From an uncultured Roseateles sp. (GTDB taxonomy: Bacteria; Pseudomonadota; Gammaproteobacteria; Burkholderiales; Burkholderiaceae_C), in NCBI RefSeq assembly GCF_963422335.1, contig NZ_OY729424.1:2170001-2234000 (forward strand): a DNA stretch of 64,000 nt, in the 5' to 3' direction. The position numbers were made by a program, and so were the translations under genes. This document shows positions 1 to 9,230 of this stretch, piece after piece. The first letter of the stretch is position 1. The number at the start of each line of letters is the position of its first letter. The notes below the pieces were generated by a model. The model searched no databases and was not told where the DNA came from. It saw only the letters and a list, made by a program, of their open reading frames with translations.

Positions 1-369
1 GCCCAGCAGCACCTGGCGATCGGGCCGCGCCTGAAGCAGCTGGCCGGTCTGCGCCGCGTTGAAGGCCATCACCCGCGGGCTGGCCCAGGCCTTGGCCACC
101 TCGTCCATCAGCTCCAGGCAGGGCAGGGATTTGAGCACCGCGCGCAGGCCCATGCCGGTCTTGGCATGCGCGCCGATGGCAGCCAGGTTGGCGCGCAGCC
201 GGGAGAGGTCGACAACCAGGCTGGCCTGGGCCACACCGGCGGCCTTCAGTGCCTGGCTCAGTGTGGCGAAGTAGGGGGCGTGCGGACCGCCGGTCTCGGC
301 CGGGCGGGCCAGCCAGCCGGCCACCGGCAGCGCGATGGCGGCGCCCAGCAAGACGCGACGCTTATGCAT
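1..369 (-). CDS. PLP-dependent alanine racemase N-terminal/DSD1-like protein (3' part outside window)
   Basis: The first 123 codons are visible and the gene runs off the left edge. The N-terminus is basic and then hydrophobic (MHKRRVLLGAAIALPVAG), which suggests a signal or anchor. After it comes a stretch of the type LVVDLSRLRANLAAI, like the start of the TIM barrel of the alanine racemase/D-threonine aldolase (DSD1) family. The ATG overlaps the stop of the upstream flavoprotein gene by 8 bases, so the two are probably translationally coupled. Family assignment is by eye from the N-terminal third only; substrate unknown. Confidence 0.55.
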   Translation of the reverse strand, partial: MHKRRVLLGAAIALPVAGWLARPAETGGPHAPYFATLSQALKAAGVAQASLVVDLSRLRANLAAIGAHAKTGMGLRAVLKSLPCLELMDEVAKAWASPRVMAFNAAQTGQLLQARPDRQVLLG

Positions 370-1759
370 TGGCGGCTCCCACGAACAGTTGGCGCAGATG
401 CGCATTGAGCATGCGGCCCTGCGGATCGACGCTCTCGCGCACCCGCTGGAAGTCGGCAAACCGCGGGTACAGGGTCCGCAGGTCCTTGAGGTTCAGGTCA
501 TGCAGCTTGCCCCAGTGCGGCCGGCCGCCGTGACGCTTGAACACCGGCCCCAGCTCGGCGATCAGGTACTGGTAGGCCTCGCCTTGCAGCGCATGGGTGG
601 CCACCGAGCAGCTGTCGCGGCCATGGAAAGGACTCAGCCAGGCGCCATCGCCGCGGATGAAGCGGAACTCGATGGGGAAGAAGATATCGTTGCGCCGCTC
701 CAGGGTGGCGAGTATGTCCTTCAGGCAGGCGATGCCGGCCTCGCGGGGCAGGTGGTACTCGCTCTCGTTGAAGCGGGTCGGCCGCACGGTGCTGAGCAGG
801 CGCCAGGACCAGTCCTGCGCGAACTCGGTCTGGGCCGGGTCTATCAGCTTGGCTGCGGTCCAGCGCCGCAGATCGGGCCAGCGGCCCAGCCAGTCGCGCA
901 GGCGCTGCAGGTCGCGCAGCACGTTCTCGTCGGCCGAGCCCGGGTGCTGGGCCGGGCCCTCGGCCACCTCGCTGTGGGTGATGCCGGCGCTGTAGCCGGT
1001 GAAGGGCAGCACATACATCTCGAAGTGGCGGTGCTGGCGGGCCAGCTCGGGCGCCTTCTCCAGCAGGCCCGCGGTAGGTTCCAGCCAGACGCGGCGGGCC
1101 AGCATATGGCGGGGCCGCACGCGCAGCGTGTACTCGGTGATCACGCCCAGCGAACCCAGCGACACCCGGGCGGCATCGAACAGCTCGGGGTTGAGCAGCC
1201 GCGAGGCCTCCTTGACTTCGCCGGCCGGGGTGACCAGGCGCAGCGCCTGCACCTCGTCGTGCAGGGCCGGCAGGGTCAGGCCGGTGCCATGGGTGCCGGT
1301 GGCCAGCGCGCCGGCCAGGGTCTGCACATCGATGTCGGGCTGGTTGTGCAGGGCCAGGCCTTGACCATGCAGCTCGCGGGCCAGCTGGGCCAGGCGGGTG
1401 CCGGCGCGCACGCGCACGGTGCTGGTGGCCTTGTCGATGGCGATGATGCCAGTGAGCTTGTCCAGCGAGATCAGGGTGCCGTCGGTGGGCACCAGGGCGC
1501 TGAACGAGTGGCCGGCGCCGACGCAGCGCAGCGGTCCGGGCGCGCCGGCGATTGCCTCGGCCAATTGGGCTTCGTCTGCCGGCATCAGCCATTGCCTGGC
1601 CTGGCATTGCTGAATACCTGACCAGTTCTGCCAGGGCTTGGGGCCGGCGGGTTTGGGCGCGGCGGGCTGGGCCACAGCCTCGCCGCCCAGCGCCAGGCCG
1701 GCGCTCAAGCCCACGCTCAATGCCGCCGTCTGTTTCAGCCAGTCTCTGCGTTCGTTCAT
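362..1759 (-). CDS. FAD-binding aldonolactone oxidase-like oxidoreductase, exported
   Basis: A 465-residue flavoprotein of the VAO/L-gulonolactone oxidase type. The start chosen (MNERRDWLKQTAALSVG) gives a twin-arginine-like leader and an ATGA overlap with the cytochrome gene upstream. An FAD-binding half follows, with CVGAGHSFSALVPTDG near residue 80 and GALATGTHGTG near residue 150. A C-terminal HWGKLHDL element, typical of aldonolactone and alditol oxidases, lies near residue 420. It probably oxidises a sugar-derived lactone or polyol in the periplasm and may pass electrons to the neighbouring cytochrome. That coupling is inferred from the gene order; the substrate cannot be read from the sequence. 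Confidence 0.8.
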   Translation of the reverse strand: MNERRDWLKQTAALSVGLSAGLALGGEAVAQPAAPKPAGPKPWQNWSGIQQCQARQWLMPADEAQLAEAIAGAPGPLRCVGAGHSFSALVPTDGTLISLDKLTGIIAIDKATSTVRVRAGTRLAQLARELHGQGLALHNQPDIDVQTLAGALATGTHGTGLTLPALHDEVQALRLVTPAGEVKEASRLLNPELFDAARVSLGSLGVITEYTLRVRPRHMLARRVWLEPTAGLLEKAPELARQHRHFEMYVLPFTGYSAGITHSEVAEGPAQHPGSADENVLRDLQRLRDWLGRWPDLRRWTAAKLIDPAQTEFAQDWSWRLLSTVRPTRFNESEYHLPREAGIACLKDILATLERRNDIFFPIEFRFIRGDGAWLSPFHGRDSCSVATHALQGEAYQYLIAELGPVFKRHGGRPHWGKLHDLNLKDLRTLYPRFADFQRVRESVDPQGRMLNAHLRQLFVGAANA

Positions 1760-2097
1760 TGCTTGTCTGTCCGGCTCATGAAGGTGATCAGGTGTTCGAG
1801 GTCGCTGTCGCTGCAATCCGGGCACAGGCCCATGGCCGGCATGCTGTTCAGCCCCTGGTGCACGCTGTGCAGCAGGGCCGGCATGCCCTTGGCCAGGCGC
1901 GGCGCCCAGGCGCTGGCATGGCCGGTCAAGGGCGCGGTGCCGTCGCTGCGGCCATGGCAGTTCAGGCAGGAGCGTTCGTAGACAGCGGCCAGGCGCGTAT
2001 CGGCGGGGCGCAGGCTTTCAGCCTGCGCGGGTGTCGGTTTGTCATCCCTGCTGCAGGCGGTGAGCAGCAGCAAGGCGATCAGCAGGCAGTGGCGCAT
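1756..2097 (-). CDS. small c-type cytochrome lipoprotein
   Basis: A 113-residue protein with a lipoprotein signal peptide (LLLLTACS, lipidated Cys about residue 15) and one haem-binding motif CLNCH near residue 48. A methionine in MPAMG near residue 88 could be the sixth ligand, as in cytochrome c5-like proteins. A second cysteine pair (CPDC) lies just after it, also seen in the c5 group. It sits between the TonB receptor and the flavoprotein with 3-4 base spacing or overlap, so it is probably the electron acceptor of that oxidase. Confidence 0.85.
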   Translation of the reverse strand: MRHCLLIALLLLTACSRDDKPTPAQAESLRPADTRLAAVYERSCLNCHGRSDGTAPLTGHASAWAPRLAKGMPALLHSVHQGLNSMPAMGLCPDCSDSDLEHLITFMSRTDKQ

Positions 2098-2100
2098 CGT

Positions 2101-4521
2101 TCAGAAGCTCGCCCGCAGTTCCACCGCCACGGTGCGCGGCTTGGCCAGCGTGGCATAGGCCGAGCCCAGCGGTGCAGATTCGTACCAGAGGCGGTTGATG
2201 TAGCGCTTGTCCAGCAGGTTGTTGACCAGCAGCGAGGCGCCCCAGCGCTTGCTGTCGCTCTCCCAGCCGATGCGGCCGTCGAGCTTTTGCCGCGCGCCGC
2301 CGACCTGGAAGGCCGGCGTGGTCAGACACAGGCCCTGCACATAGGATTCCTCGTTGCAGCGCGTCGCGCCGCTGTAGCTGGCCTGCAGGCCGGCCTGGGC
2401 CTGGCCGCCCAGCGCCTGCCACAGCACCTCGAAGCCGAGGCTGGCATGCAGGCGCGGCGCGCCCACCGGCTGGCCGGCCAGATCGCTGCCCAGGCTGCTC
2501 GTGCCGCGCTTGTAGGTCTGGTCCAGCAGCTCCACATTGCCAAACAGGTTCAGCTGACGGCTGACGCGCCAGCGTGCGTCGAGGTCGATGCCGGTCGCCT
2601 TCTGGTCGCTGATGCTGACCTGGTAAGCCGGTATGCCTCCGGCGCTGGACGGCACCAGCTGCAGGGTCTGCAGATTGTTGAAGGCGTAGTGGAACAGCGA
2701 GGCGCTGTAGCTCAGGCCCAGGCCGGCAAGCTGGCCCTTGGCGCCCACTTCCAGGCTGGTGACGCGCTCCGGCGCATAGGCCGAGTTGACCTGCAGGGTA
2801 TTGAAGCCGCCGGCCTGGTAGCCGCGGGTGATGGAGCCATAGACCATCAGCTCGCGATCGATGCGGTGGTCCAGCACCAGGCGCGGGCTGACATCATTCC
2901 ACGAGCGCGACAGCTGCAGCGGTGCGGCGGTGGCGCCGCTGCTGGCGATCAGCGCATTGCTGCGCAGCGCGCCCTGCATCATCGCCGCCTGCTCCTGCGT
3001 CAGTGCGCCGGCCGCCACCATGCCGTTGAACAGATCGACGGCGTCCAGCACCGCCAGCTGTTCGTCAAGACCTGGTGCCGCGCGGTTCGGGTTGAACCAG
3101 CTGAAGCGCTTGTGGTCGCGGGTCAGGCGCAGGCCGGTGGTCAGGTGGGTGCTGGGCTGCAGCTCCCAGATCACGTCGCCATAGGCGGCCACCGCGCTGA
3201 AACGGCCCTGGTTGGTCATCGCCTCGCCCCAGCTCTGGCCCAGCAGGTTGATGCCGGGCACGCCGGCGGCCTCGGCCAGCACGTTGACGGTCTGGAACAG
3301 CGGCAGACCGGTCAGATTGCCGGCCATGGTGTCCAGCGCCGTGGTCGTGCTGTCGACGAAGGCCGTCTGCCTTGCGGTCTCGCGGTAGAGGCTCAGGCCG
3401 GCCAGCCAGTCGGTGGTGCCGCGCTTGCCGCTGAGGCGGAACTCCTGCTGCCAGCTGGTGTTGGCTTCTTCATTGGTGGTGGACAGATAGATCAGCGGGC
3501 TGTTGCTGCCGTCGTTGTCCTGCCGGTTGCGCGAGGTGAAGTGGCGATAGGCGGTGGTCGAGCTGAAGTCGGCCCAGGCCAGCGCATGGGTCAGGCGCAG
3601 GGTGACGCCGTTGAAGTCTCGCGCCTCGACATCGCCGGCCACGTCATTGCGCAGCGGCGCCTTGCGGGGGTCGAGATAGGTGGCGGGGTCTGAGGGAAAG
3701 GCCGGTGCCATGCCGGGGGCGACGGGCACCACGCCGATGGCGGGGCGGGCGCGCTGGTTCAGCTTCTCGTGCTCCAGGCTCAGAATGGCCTTGGTGTCCT
3801 CGCTGGCGCGCCACAGCAGGGCCGCGCGCAGGCCCCAGGCGTTCTCGCCGCCGGCCTGCTCACCGGTTGCCGCATCGGTCAGGAAGCCGTCGCTGTGCTG
3901 CGACACCAGGCTGGCGCGCAGGGCCAGGCTGTCACCCAGCGGCTGATTGCCCAGCAGCTCGACATGGCGCTGGCCCCGGTTGCCCAGGCGCAGCAGGCCG
4001 CTGGCCCGGCTGGCGAACTCGGGGTCGTTGGTGACCACCGAGATCGCGCCGCCGGCGCTGTTGCGGCCGAACAGCGTGCCCTGCGGGCCCTTCAGCACCT
4101 CGATGCGCTTGACGTCATTGAAGTTCAGGAGCGCGCCGCCGGTCTTGCCGGTGTAGACGCCATCGACGTAAATGCCCACCGGCGAATCGGTGCCTATGCC
4201 GAAGTCGCTGGTGCCTATGCCGCGCAGCGAGATCGTCGGCTGCGTGGCCTGCGTCGCGTCAATCGTCAGCCCCGGCACATGGCTGGCCAGATCACCCATA
4301 TTCGCCGCACCCAGCTTGCGCACCTGGTCCGCTCCCATCACCTGGATGGCGATGGGCACCGACTGCAGCTGCTGCACCCGACCCTGGCCGGTCACGACCA
4401 CCGCCTCCAGCTGGCTGGGCGCCGGCTCGGTGGCCTGGGCCTGCGCCTGCGTGGCGGCAATCAAACCCAGCGCCGCGGCCACCGTGGCGCGACGCAAACC
4501 GGGGGGCTGACATGGGTTCAT
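2101..4521 (-). CDS. TonB-dependent outer-membrane receptor
   Basis: An 806-residue receptor. The start at 4521 has a good ribosome site (AGGAGA) and gives a signal peptide ending near AQAQA. A TonB-box-like LEAVVVTG segment follows. The plug domain carries SLRGIGTSDFG and IEVLKGPQGTLFGRN, the hallmark just before the barrel. The C-terminus ends in aromatic Phe (VAVELRASF), as in outer-membrane barrels. First gene of a minus-strand operon with the cytochrome, flavoprotein and PLP protein, so it likely imports their substrate. Probably controlled by the divergent TetR through the palindrome at 4559-4578. Confidence 0.92.
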   Translation of the reverse strand: MNPCQPPGLRRATVAAALGLIAATQAQAQATEPAPSQLEAVVVTGQGRVQQLQSVPIAIQVMGADQVRKLGAANMGDLASHVPGLTIDATQATQPTISLRGIGTSDFGIGTDSPVGIYVDGVYTGKTGGALLNFNDVKRIEVLKGPQGTLFGRNSAGGAISVVTNDPEFASRASGLLRLGNRGQRHVELLGNQPLGDSLALRASLVSQHSDGFLTDAATGEQAGGENAWGLRAALLWRASEDTKAILSLEHEKLNQRARPAIGVVPVAPGMAPAFPSDPATYLDPRKAPLRNDVAGDVEARDFNGVTLRLTHALAWADFSSTTAYRHFTSRNRQDNDGSNSPLIYLSTTNEEANTSWQQEFRLSGKRGTTDWLAGLSLYRETARQTAFVDSTTTALDTMAGNLTGLPLFQTVNVLAEAAGVPGINLLGQSWGEAMTNQGRFSAVAAYGDVIWELQPSTHLTTGLRLTRDHKRFSWFNPNRAAPGLDEQLAVLDAVDLFNGMVAAGALTQEQAAMMQGALRSNALIASSGATAAPLQLSRSWNDVSPRLVLDHRIDRELMVYGSITRGYQAGGFNTLQVNSAYAPERVTSLEVGAKGQLAGLGLSYSASLFHYAFNNLQTLQLVPSSAGGIPAYQVSISDQKATGIDLDARWRVSRQLNLFGNVELLDQTYKRGTSSLGSDLAGQPVGAPRLHASLGFEVLWQALGGQAQAGLQASYSGATRCNEESYVQGLCLTTPAFQVGGARQKLDGRIGWESDSKRWGASLLVNNLLDKRYINRLWYESAPLGSAYATLAKPRTVAVELRASF

Positions 4522-4558
4522 GCGTGATCTCCTGTTGGCGCGGGTGGCCGTTTGTGTA

Positions 4559-4578
4559 AATATAGCGATGACTATATT
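4559..4578. promoter_or_regulatory. 20-bp palindrome, candidate TetR operator
   Basis: Perfect 7-base arms AATATAG and CTATATT separated by six bases. It lies in the 120-bp gap between the receptor gene (minus) and the tetR gene (plus), where a divergent autoregulated repressor would bind. Function inferred from position and symmetry. Confidence 0.55.
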
Positions 4579-4641
4579 CATCTCGAGCGATGCTGCGACC
4601 CGGACAAACCCGCACCGGGCCTTGCCCTAGACTCGACCGCA

Positions 4642-5313
4642 ATGACACGGACCAAATCCATCCCGGCAGCCGATAGCGGCGCGCTCCCGCCCGATCTGTT
4701 GCTGAAGAAGGCGCCGTCTCAGCCGCGCGCGGTGGAGACCTACGAGCGCATCCTCGGTGCCTGCGCCGAATTGCTGGGCGAGGTCGGCATCGAACGCCTG
4801 TCCACCAATCTGATCTGCCAGCGCGCCGGTATTTCGCCGCCGGCGCTGTACCAGTACTTCCCCAACAAATACGCCATCCTTCACGAACTGGGCACGCGGC
4901 TGATGCAGGTGCAGAACGAGCTGCTGGCGCCCTGGGCAGTGCCCGAGACCATGCGGCTCAGCGAGGCCGAGTTCGCGCGCAGCGTGGCCGGGCTGTTCCT
5001 GAGCACCCTGGCGCTGACCGAGCAGATGCCCGCCGGCGTGTGGGTGACGCGGGCGCTGCGCGCCGTGCCCTCGCTGCAGCATGTGCGCAATGGCTCGCAC
5101 GACTTCGTCACCGACATGCTGCTGCAGCCCTTCATGCAGGCCCATCCGCAGGCCGACCGCACCCAGGCGAGGCTGAGCTTTCGCCTCGCCATCGACGCGC
5201 TCTATGCCGCGCAGGAGCTCTTGTTCGACGATCCCAGCCTGGACCCGCAGGCGGTGGCTCGCACCATGGCCGAGATGGTCTCGGCGCAGCTGATGCGGCT
5301 GCGCACGGCCTGA
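4642..5313 (+). CDS. TetR/AcrR-family regulator
   Basis: A 223-residue protein. The N-terminal helix-turn-helix covers about residues 35-80 (ERILGACAELLGEVG, then SPPALYQYFPNKYAILHEL, a classic recognition helix and start of helix 4). The ligand-binding C-terminal domain is not recognisable by eye. ATG 4642 is preferred over an upstream in-frame ATG at 4552, which would put the operator palindrome inside the gene. Divergent from the receptor operon; presumably its local repressor. Confidence 0.85.
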   Translation: MTRTKSIPAADSGALPPDLLLKKAPSQPRAVETYERILGACAELLGEVGIERLSTNLICQRAGISPPALYQYFPNKYAILHELGTRLMQVQNELLAPWAVPETMRLSEAEFARSVAGLFLSTLALTEQMPAGVWVTRALRAVPSLQHVRNGSHDFVTDMLLQPFMQAHPQADRTQARLSFRLAIDALYAAQELLFDDPSLDPQAVARTMAEMVSAQLMRLRTA

Positions 5314-5409
5314 TCGAGGACTGAAGGCAGAATTTGAGGGCAGGAAATTGCTGACCCCTCTGGCGCGCCAACGCCTCAGAATAGCGGCCTGGATGCAGAT
5401 GCAGTAGCA

Positions 5410-7025
5410 ATGGCAATAGACAGTATCAACGACGAAGCCAGCATGGCCTTGCTGCGGCAGGCCAACCAGCAGGCCGATGCCGGCCATGCCGAGCCGGCGA
5501 TGGCGTTTGCGCGTGCCCTGCTGGCCCGCGCCGAGCAGGCCCAGGACACGGTGATGTGCGCCGAGGCCATGCTGTGCCTGGCCTGCTGCGAATTGCGGCT
5601 GCTCGGCAAGTTCGCCAAGGCGATCGATCTGGCCCAGCGGGCAGCGCTGCTGTTTCAGCGCGTCCAGCATGCAATGGCGAGGGGCGCGCGCTGGCCACCC
5701 AGGCCATCGCTGCCTCGCGGCTTAGCTATTACGAGGTGGCGGTGGACAGCGCCTTGCTGGCGGTCAAGGTCTCGGCCTCCGAGTCACCGACCCGCGACCA
5801 GGTGATGGCCTATCACGCGCTCGGTATCGCGATGTACTCGGGCAAGTGCTTTGTCGAGGCCAGCAATGCCTACCAGCAGGCCATCTACCTGGCCGAGCGC
5901 TGCGACCCGCCGCTGAATGCCTTCGAGCTGCACACCGATCTGGCCTCGACCGAGTCGGTGCGCTATATGGTGGAGCGCAATGGCGGCGGCGCACGGCTGT
6001 CACTGGACATGCTGGAGGTGCAGATCAACCGCTGCCACCAGCTGCTGGCGGCGGCCTCCAGCGGCAACCCCATCGCCACCGCCAGCCATACCAACAATCT
6101 GCTGATACTGGCCCTGGCCCATACCCATTTGCTGACCTGGCGGCTGCGTTTTCGTGAGGCGGCCGAGGCCTTGCAGCACTTCCAGCAGATGCAGGAGCAG
6201 ATGCAGCGGCCCTGGCTGAAGGCGGCCGTGCACTGGGCCCAGGCCGAGCTGGCCATGGTCAAGGGCCAGCTCAGCGAGGCCCAGCACTGGGCGCGGCAAA
6301 CCGTGGCGGTGGCCGCCGAGCATGAGCACGAGGCGCTGCTGGCGATCGGCTATCAGCTGCTCAGCTATGCCTGCGAGCTGGCCGGCGACACGCTGGGCGC
6401 GCTGTCGGCGCTGCGCCAGCTGGCGCAGCGTGAGCAACTGGCCCGGGCGCACAGCCTGAGAGGCCGGGTGGACCTGATCGACCGCCAGGTCGAGCTGCGC
6501 CGCCAGACCCAGCAGCTGCAGCGACTGGAGAGCGATTCGCGCCTCTACCAGCGCCTGGCCATGGAAGACGGCCTGACCGGTCTGGCCAACCGCCGCCAGC
6601 TCGAGACCAGCCTGAGCGAGTGGCTGAACATGCTGCCCACGCCGGGCGCCAGCCTGTGCCTGGCGTTGATCGATGTGGACCGGTTCAAGCAGATCAATGA
6701 CCGCTACTCCCACCAGGTGGGCGATGCGGTGCTGCGCCAGATCGCCGATCTGCTGCGCCTGCACACCCGCGAGCCCGACCTGCCGGCGCGCCTGGCCGGG
6801 GATGAATTCGTGCTGGTGCTGCGCGGCGCGGATGAGCTGTCGTGCAGCCAGGTCTGCGCCCGCGTGCAGCAGGCGGTGCGGCAGCACGACTGGCAGGCGC
6901 TGGCGCCGGGCCTGCAGGTGACGATCAGCGTCGGCCTGGCCGTGGCGGAGACCGGCGACAGCCTGGAGGCGCTGATGCTGCGCAGCGACGAGAGGATGTA
7001 CGCCGACAAGCGGGCCTCGGCCTGA
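5410..7025 (+). pseudogene. TPR-like + GGDEF diguanylate cyclase, frameshifted near 5671
   Basis: Two overlapping reading frames make one protein. The first (5410-about 5670) encodes helical TPR-like repeats. The second (about 5672-7025) continues them (EGRALATQAIAASRLSYYE) and ends in a GGDEF domain. The join falls at CATGCAATGGCG; restoring one base there joins the frames. The GGDEF domain has DGLTGLANRR, LIDVDRFKQIND, an RxxD inhibitory site (REPD) five residues before AGDEF, and the signature itself. It is therefore potentially active, making cyclic di-GMP. No strong ribosome site precedes 5410. Either a genuine recent frameshift or a sequencing error. Confidence 0.75.
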
Positions 7026-7039
7026 AGGCCTGGGCAGGA

Positions 7040-7582
7040 TCAGGTCGCTGCGCCGTGCTGCACCAGATGCTGATGCATCTCCACCGTCAGACCCTCGATG
7101 CGCTCGGTCAGCTGCTTGGTCAGCTCGGTCAGCTGGGTGTTCTGGCGCAGCAGCTCCAGCATCTGCTCGGCCTGCTGGGCGGCTATCGCCAAGCGCTGCT
7201 CGTTGGCCACGGCCAGGGTCTCGCGGTGCAGGGCGTCGGCCTCCGAGTGCACCTTGTCGCGCGCGGCCTGGCGGGTCTGGGCCAGCAGAATCAGCGGCGC
7301 CGCGTAGGCGGCCTGCAGGCTGAAGGCCAGGTTGAGCAGGATGAAGGGGTAGGCATCGAACTTGGCCACACCGGTCACGTTGATGACGATCCAGGCCGCC
7401 ACGATCAGCGTCTGGGCGCCCAGAAACAGCGGCGTGCCGAAGAAGCGCGCAAAGGCCTCGGCCTTCAGTGCGAAGGCGTCATTGCCAAAGGTGGGGGCCA
7501 GGTGGGCATGGGGGCGGTGGAAGCGCAGATGGTCCACATGAGGGTGGCTGGCGGGCTGCGCCTTGGCTTCGGCTGTTGACAT
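7040..7582 (-). CDS. DUF1003 inner-membrane protein
   Basis: A 180-residue protein with the DUF1003 layout. A short soluble N-terminus is followed by two membrane helices (about residues 50-70, LFLGAQTLIVAAWIVINV, and 78-100, PFILLNLAFSLQAAYAAPLILL). The conserved stretch FDAYPFILLNL lies between them. The C-terminal half is helical and probably coiled. Function of the family is unknown. It converges with the cyclase gene 15 bp away. Confidence 0.85.
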   Translation of the reverse strand: MSTAEAKAQPASHPHVDHLRFHRPHAHLAPTFGNDAFALKAEAFARFFGTPLFLGAQTLIVAAWIVINVTGVAKFDAYPFILLNLAFSLQAAYAAPLILLAQTRQAARDKVHSEADALHRETLAVANEQRLAIAAQQAEQMLELLRQNTQLTELTKQLTERIEGLTVEMHQHLVQHGAAT

Positions 7583-7602
7583 GGGGCATCCTTGATGGGG
7601 GC

Positions 7603-7620
7603 GCCCGGCGCGTGCCGGGC
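7603..7620 (-). terminator. GC-rich hairpin after yccA-like gene
   Basis: Perfect 7-bp stem GCCCGGC/GCCGGGC with a 4-base loop, 40 bp past the stop of the yccA-like gene on its transcribed strand. No T-run follows, so intrinsic termination is uncertain. Confidence 0.4.
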
Positions 7621-7659
7621 GACTCGCATCATGCGCCCATCATTTGCCCCGATATCTGC

Positions 7660-8358
7660 TCACTCGTCGCGGCCGCCAAAGATGCCCAGCAGCATCAGCA
7701 GCGACTGGAACACGTTGTAGATGCTCAGGTACACGCCCAGGGTGGCGGTGATGTAGTTGGTTTCATGGCCGTCCTGCACCCGCTTCAGGTCATGCAGGAT
7801 GAAGGCCGAGAAGATGCCAATGGCCAGCACCGACAAGGTGATCATCAGCGCGCTCGACTTCAGGAAGATGTTGGCGATGCCGGCCACCATCAGCAGGATG
7901 GCGCCGATGAACAGCCACTTGCCCATGGCGCTCAGGTCGCGCTTGATCACCGAGGACAGCGAGGCCATGCCCAGGAAGATCGCGCCGGTGCCGGCAAAAG
8001 CCGTCATCACCAGGCTGGCGCCGTTGGCCAGGCCCAGCACCGTGCCAACCAGCCGCGCCAGCATCAGGCCCATGAAGAAGGTGAAGGCCAGTAGGATAGG
8101 CACGCCGGCGGCCGAATTCTTGGTCTTCTCGATCGCGAACATGAAGCCGAAGGCGCCGACCATGAAGACGACCAGGCCCATGCCGCCCGTCATCAGGCTG
8201 GCGATGCCGGTGGCAATGCCCACCCAGGCGCCCAGCACCGTGGGCACCATGGACAGCGCCAGCAGCCAGTAGGTGTTGCGCAGCGTGCGGTTGCGCTGGG
8301 CCGCGGTGTCGGCGCCGTAGGCAAAGCCGGTTTGATAGGTTTGAACGGGGTTGTTCAT
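7660..8358 (-). CDS. Bax inhibitor-1/YccA-family membrane protein
   Basis: A 232-residue, seven-helix integral membrane protein. The start at 8358 is supported by an AGGA site six bases upstream. The N-terminus MNNPVQTYQTGFAYG matches the usual YccA/YbhL opening, and hydrophobic segments follow from about residue 30 to the C-terminus. The acidic loop and end (SVLAIGIFSAFILHDLKRV) is the conserved BI-1 signature region. Family members modulate FtsH proteolysis or calcium leak; role here not shown. Confidence 0.88.
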   Translation of the reverse strand: MNNPVQTYQTGFAYGADTAAQRNRTLRNTYWLLALSMVPTVLGAWVGIATGIASLMTGGMGLVVFMVGAFGFMFAIEKTKNSAAGVPILLAFTFFMGLMLARLVGTVLGLANGASLVMTAFAGTGAIFLGMASLSSVIKRDLSAMGKWLFIGAILLMVAGIANIFLKSSALMITLSVLAIGIFSAFILHDLKRVQDGHETNYITATLGVYLSIYNVFQSLLMLLGIFGGRDE

Positions 8359-8392
8359 GGCAAATCCTTTCGTGGGGTGTTGAAGGACAGGG

Positions 8393-9154
8393 TCAAACTT
8401 GCTCGGCGACAGCGGCGGCGGCCTTGCGCTTGGCACGGGCGCGCAGGTTCAGCGCTTCGACGGCCAGCGAGAAGGCCATGGCGCCGTAGATATAGCCCTT
8501 GGGTATGTGCATGTCGAAGGCCTCGCCGGTCAGCGCCATGCCCACCATCACCAGGAAGGCCAGGGCCAGCACCTTGACCGAGGGGTGCGCATCGACGAAG
8601 TCGCCAATAGGCTTGGCGGCGAACAGCATCACGCCGACCGAGGTGACGACCGCGGCCACCATCACGCCGATCTGGTCGACCATGCCGACGGCGGTGATCA
8701 CCGAGTCCAGCGAGAAGACGATGTCGATCACGGCGATCTGGCCGACGATGGACCACAGCGCCTTGCGGCCGGCAGCCTTCAGGGCCACCGGGTCGCTGCT
8801 GGCCGGGCCGTCCTCCTCCTTGGCCTCGACCTCGACGAAGATCTCGTGCGAGGCCTTGTAGAGCAGGAACAGGCCGCCCAGCAGCAGCACCAGGTCACGG
8901 CCGCTGAAGCCGTTGCCGGCGATGGCGAACAGGTCTTCGGTCAGACCCATCACCCAGCTCAGCGAGAACAGCAGCATCAGCCGCGAGACCATCGCAAAGC
9001 CCAGTCCCAGGCGGCGCGCGAGGTCGCGCTGCTCGGGTGGCAACCGGCCCACCAGGATGGAGATGAAGATGATGTTGTCCACGCCCAGGACGATTTCCAG
9101 GGCGGTGAGCATCGCAAATGCGATCCAGAGATTGGGGTCGAGCAGGATTTCCAT
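8393..9154 (-). CDS. TerC-family membrane protein
   Basis: A 253-residue protein with the TerC core. The start MEILLDPNLW is followed by EIVLGVDNIIFISIL (helix 1-2, with the conserved Asp-Asn pair) and the later repeat VIDIVFSLDSVITAVGM, both diagnostic of TerC/YoaE proteins. About seven membrane helices. Members export Mn2+ or are linked to tellurium resistance. It starts 76 bp from the divergent LysR gene and ends 34 bp before the yccA-like gene. Transport role is from the family only. Confidence 0.88.
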   Translation of the reverse strand: MEILLDPNLWIAFAMLTALEIVLGVDNIIFISILVGRLPPEQRDLARRLGLGFAMVSRLMLLFSLSWVMGLTEDLFAIAGNGFSGRDLVLLLGGLFLLYKASHEIFVEVEAKEEDGPASSDPVALKAAGRKALWSIVGQIAVIDIVFSLDSVITAVGMVDQIGVMVAAVVTSVGVMLFAAKPIGDFVDAHPSVKVLALAFLVMVGMALTGEAFDMHIPKGYIYGAMAFSLAVEALNLRARAKRKAAAAVAEQV

Positions 9155-9230
9155 AGGCTCGCACTGTAGGCAGGGCAACACTAAGCGTAAAGTCGTAGTT
9201 TCGGAAGCATGACTTCGAGAAACCAGAACA

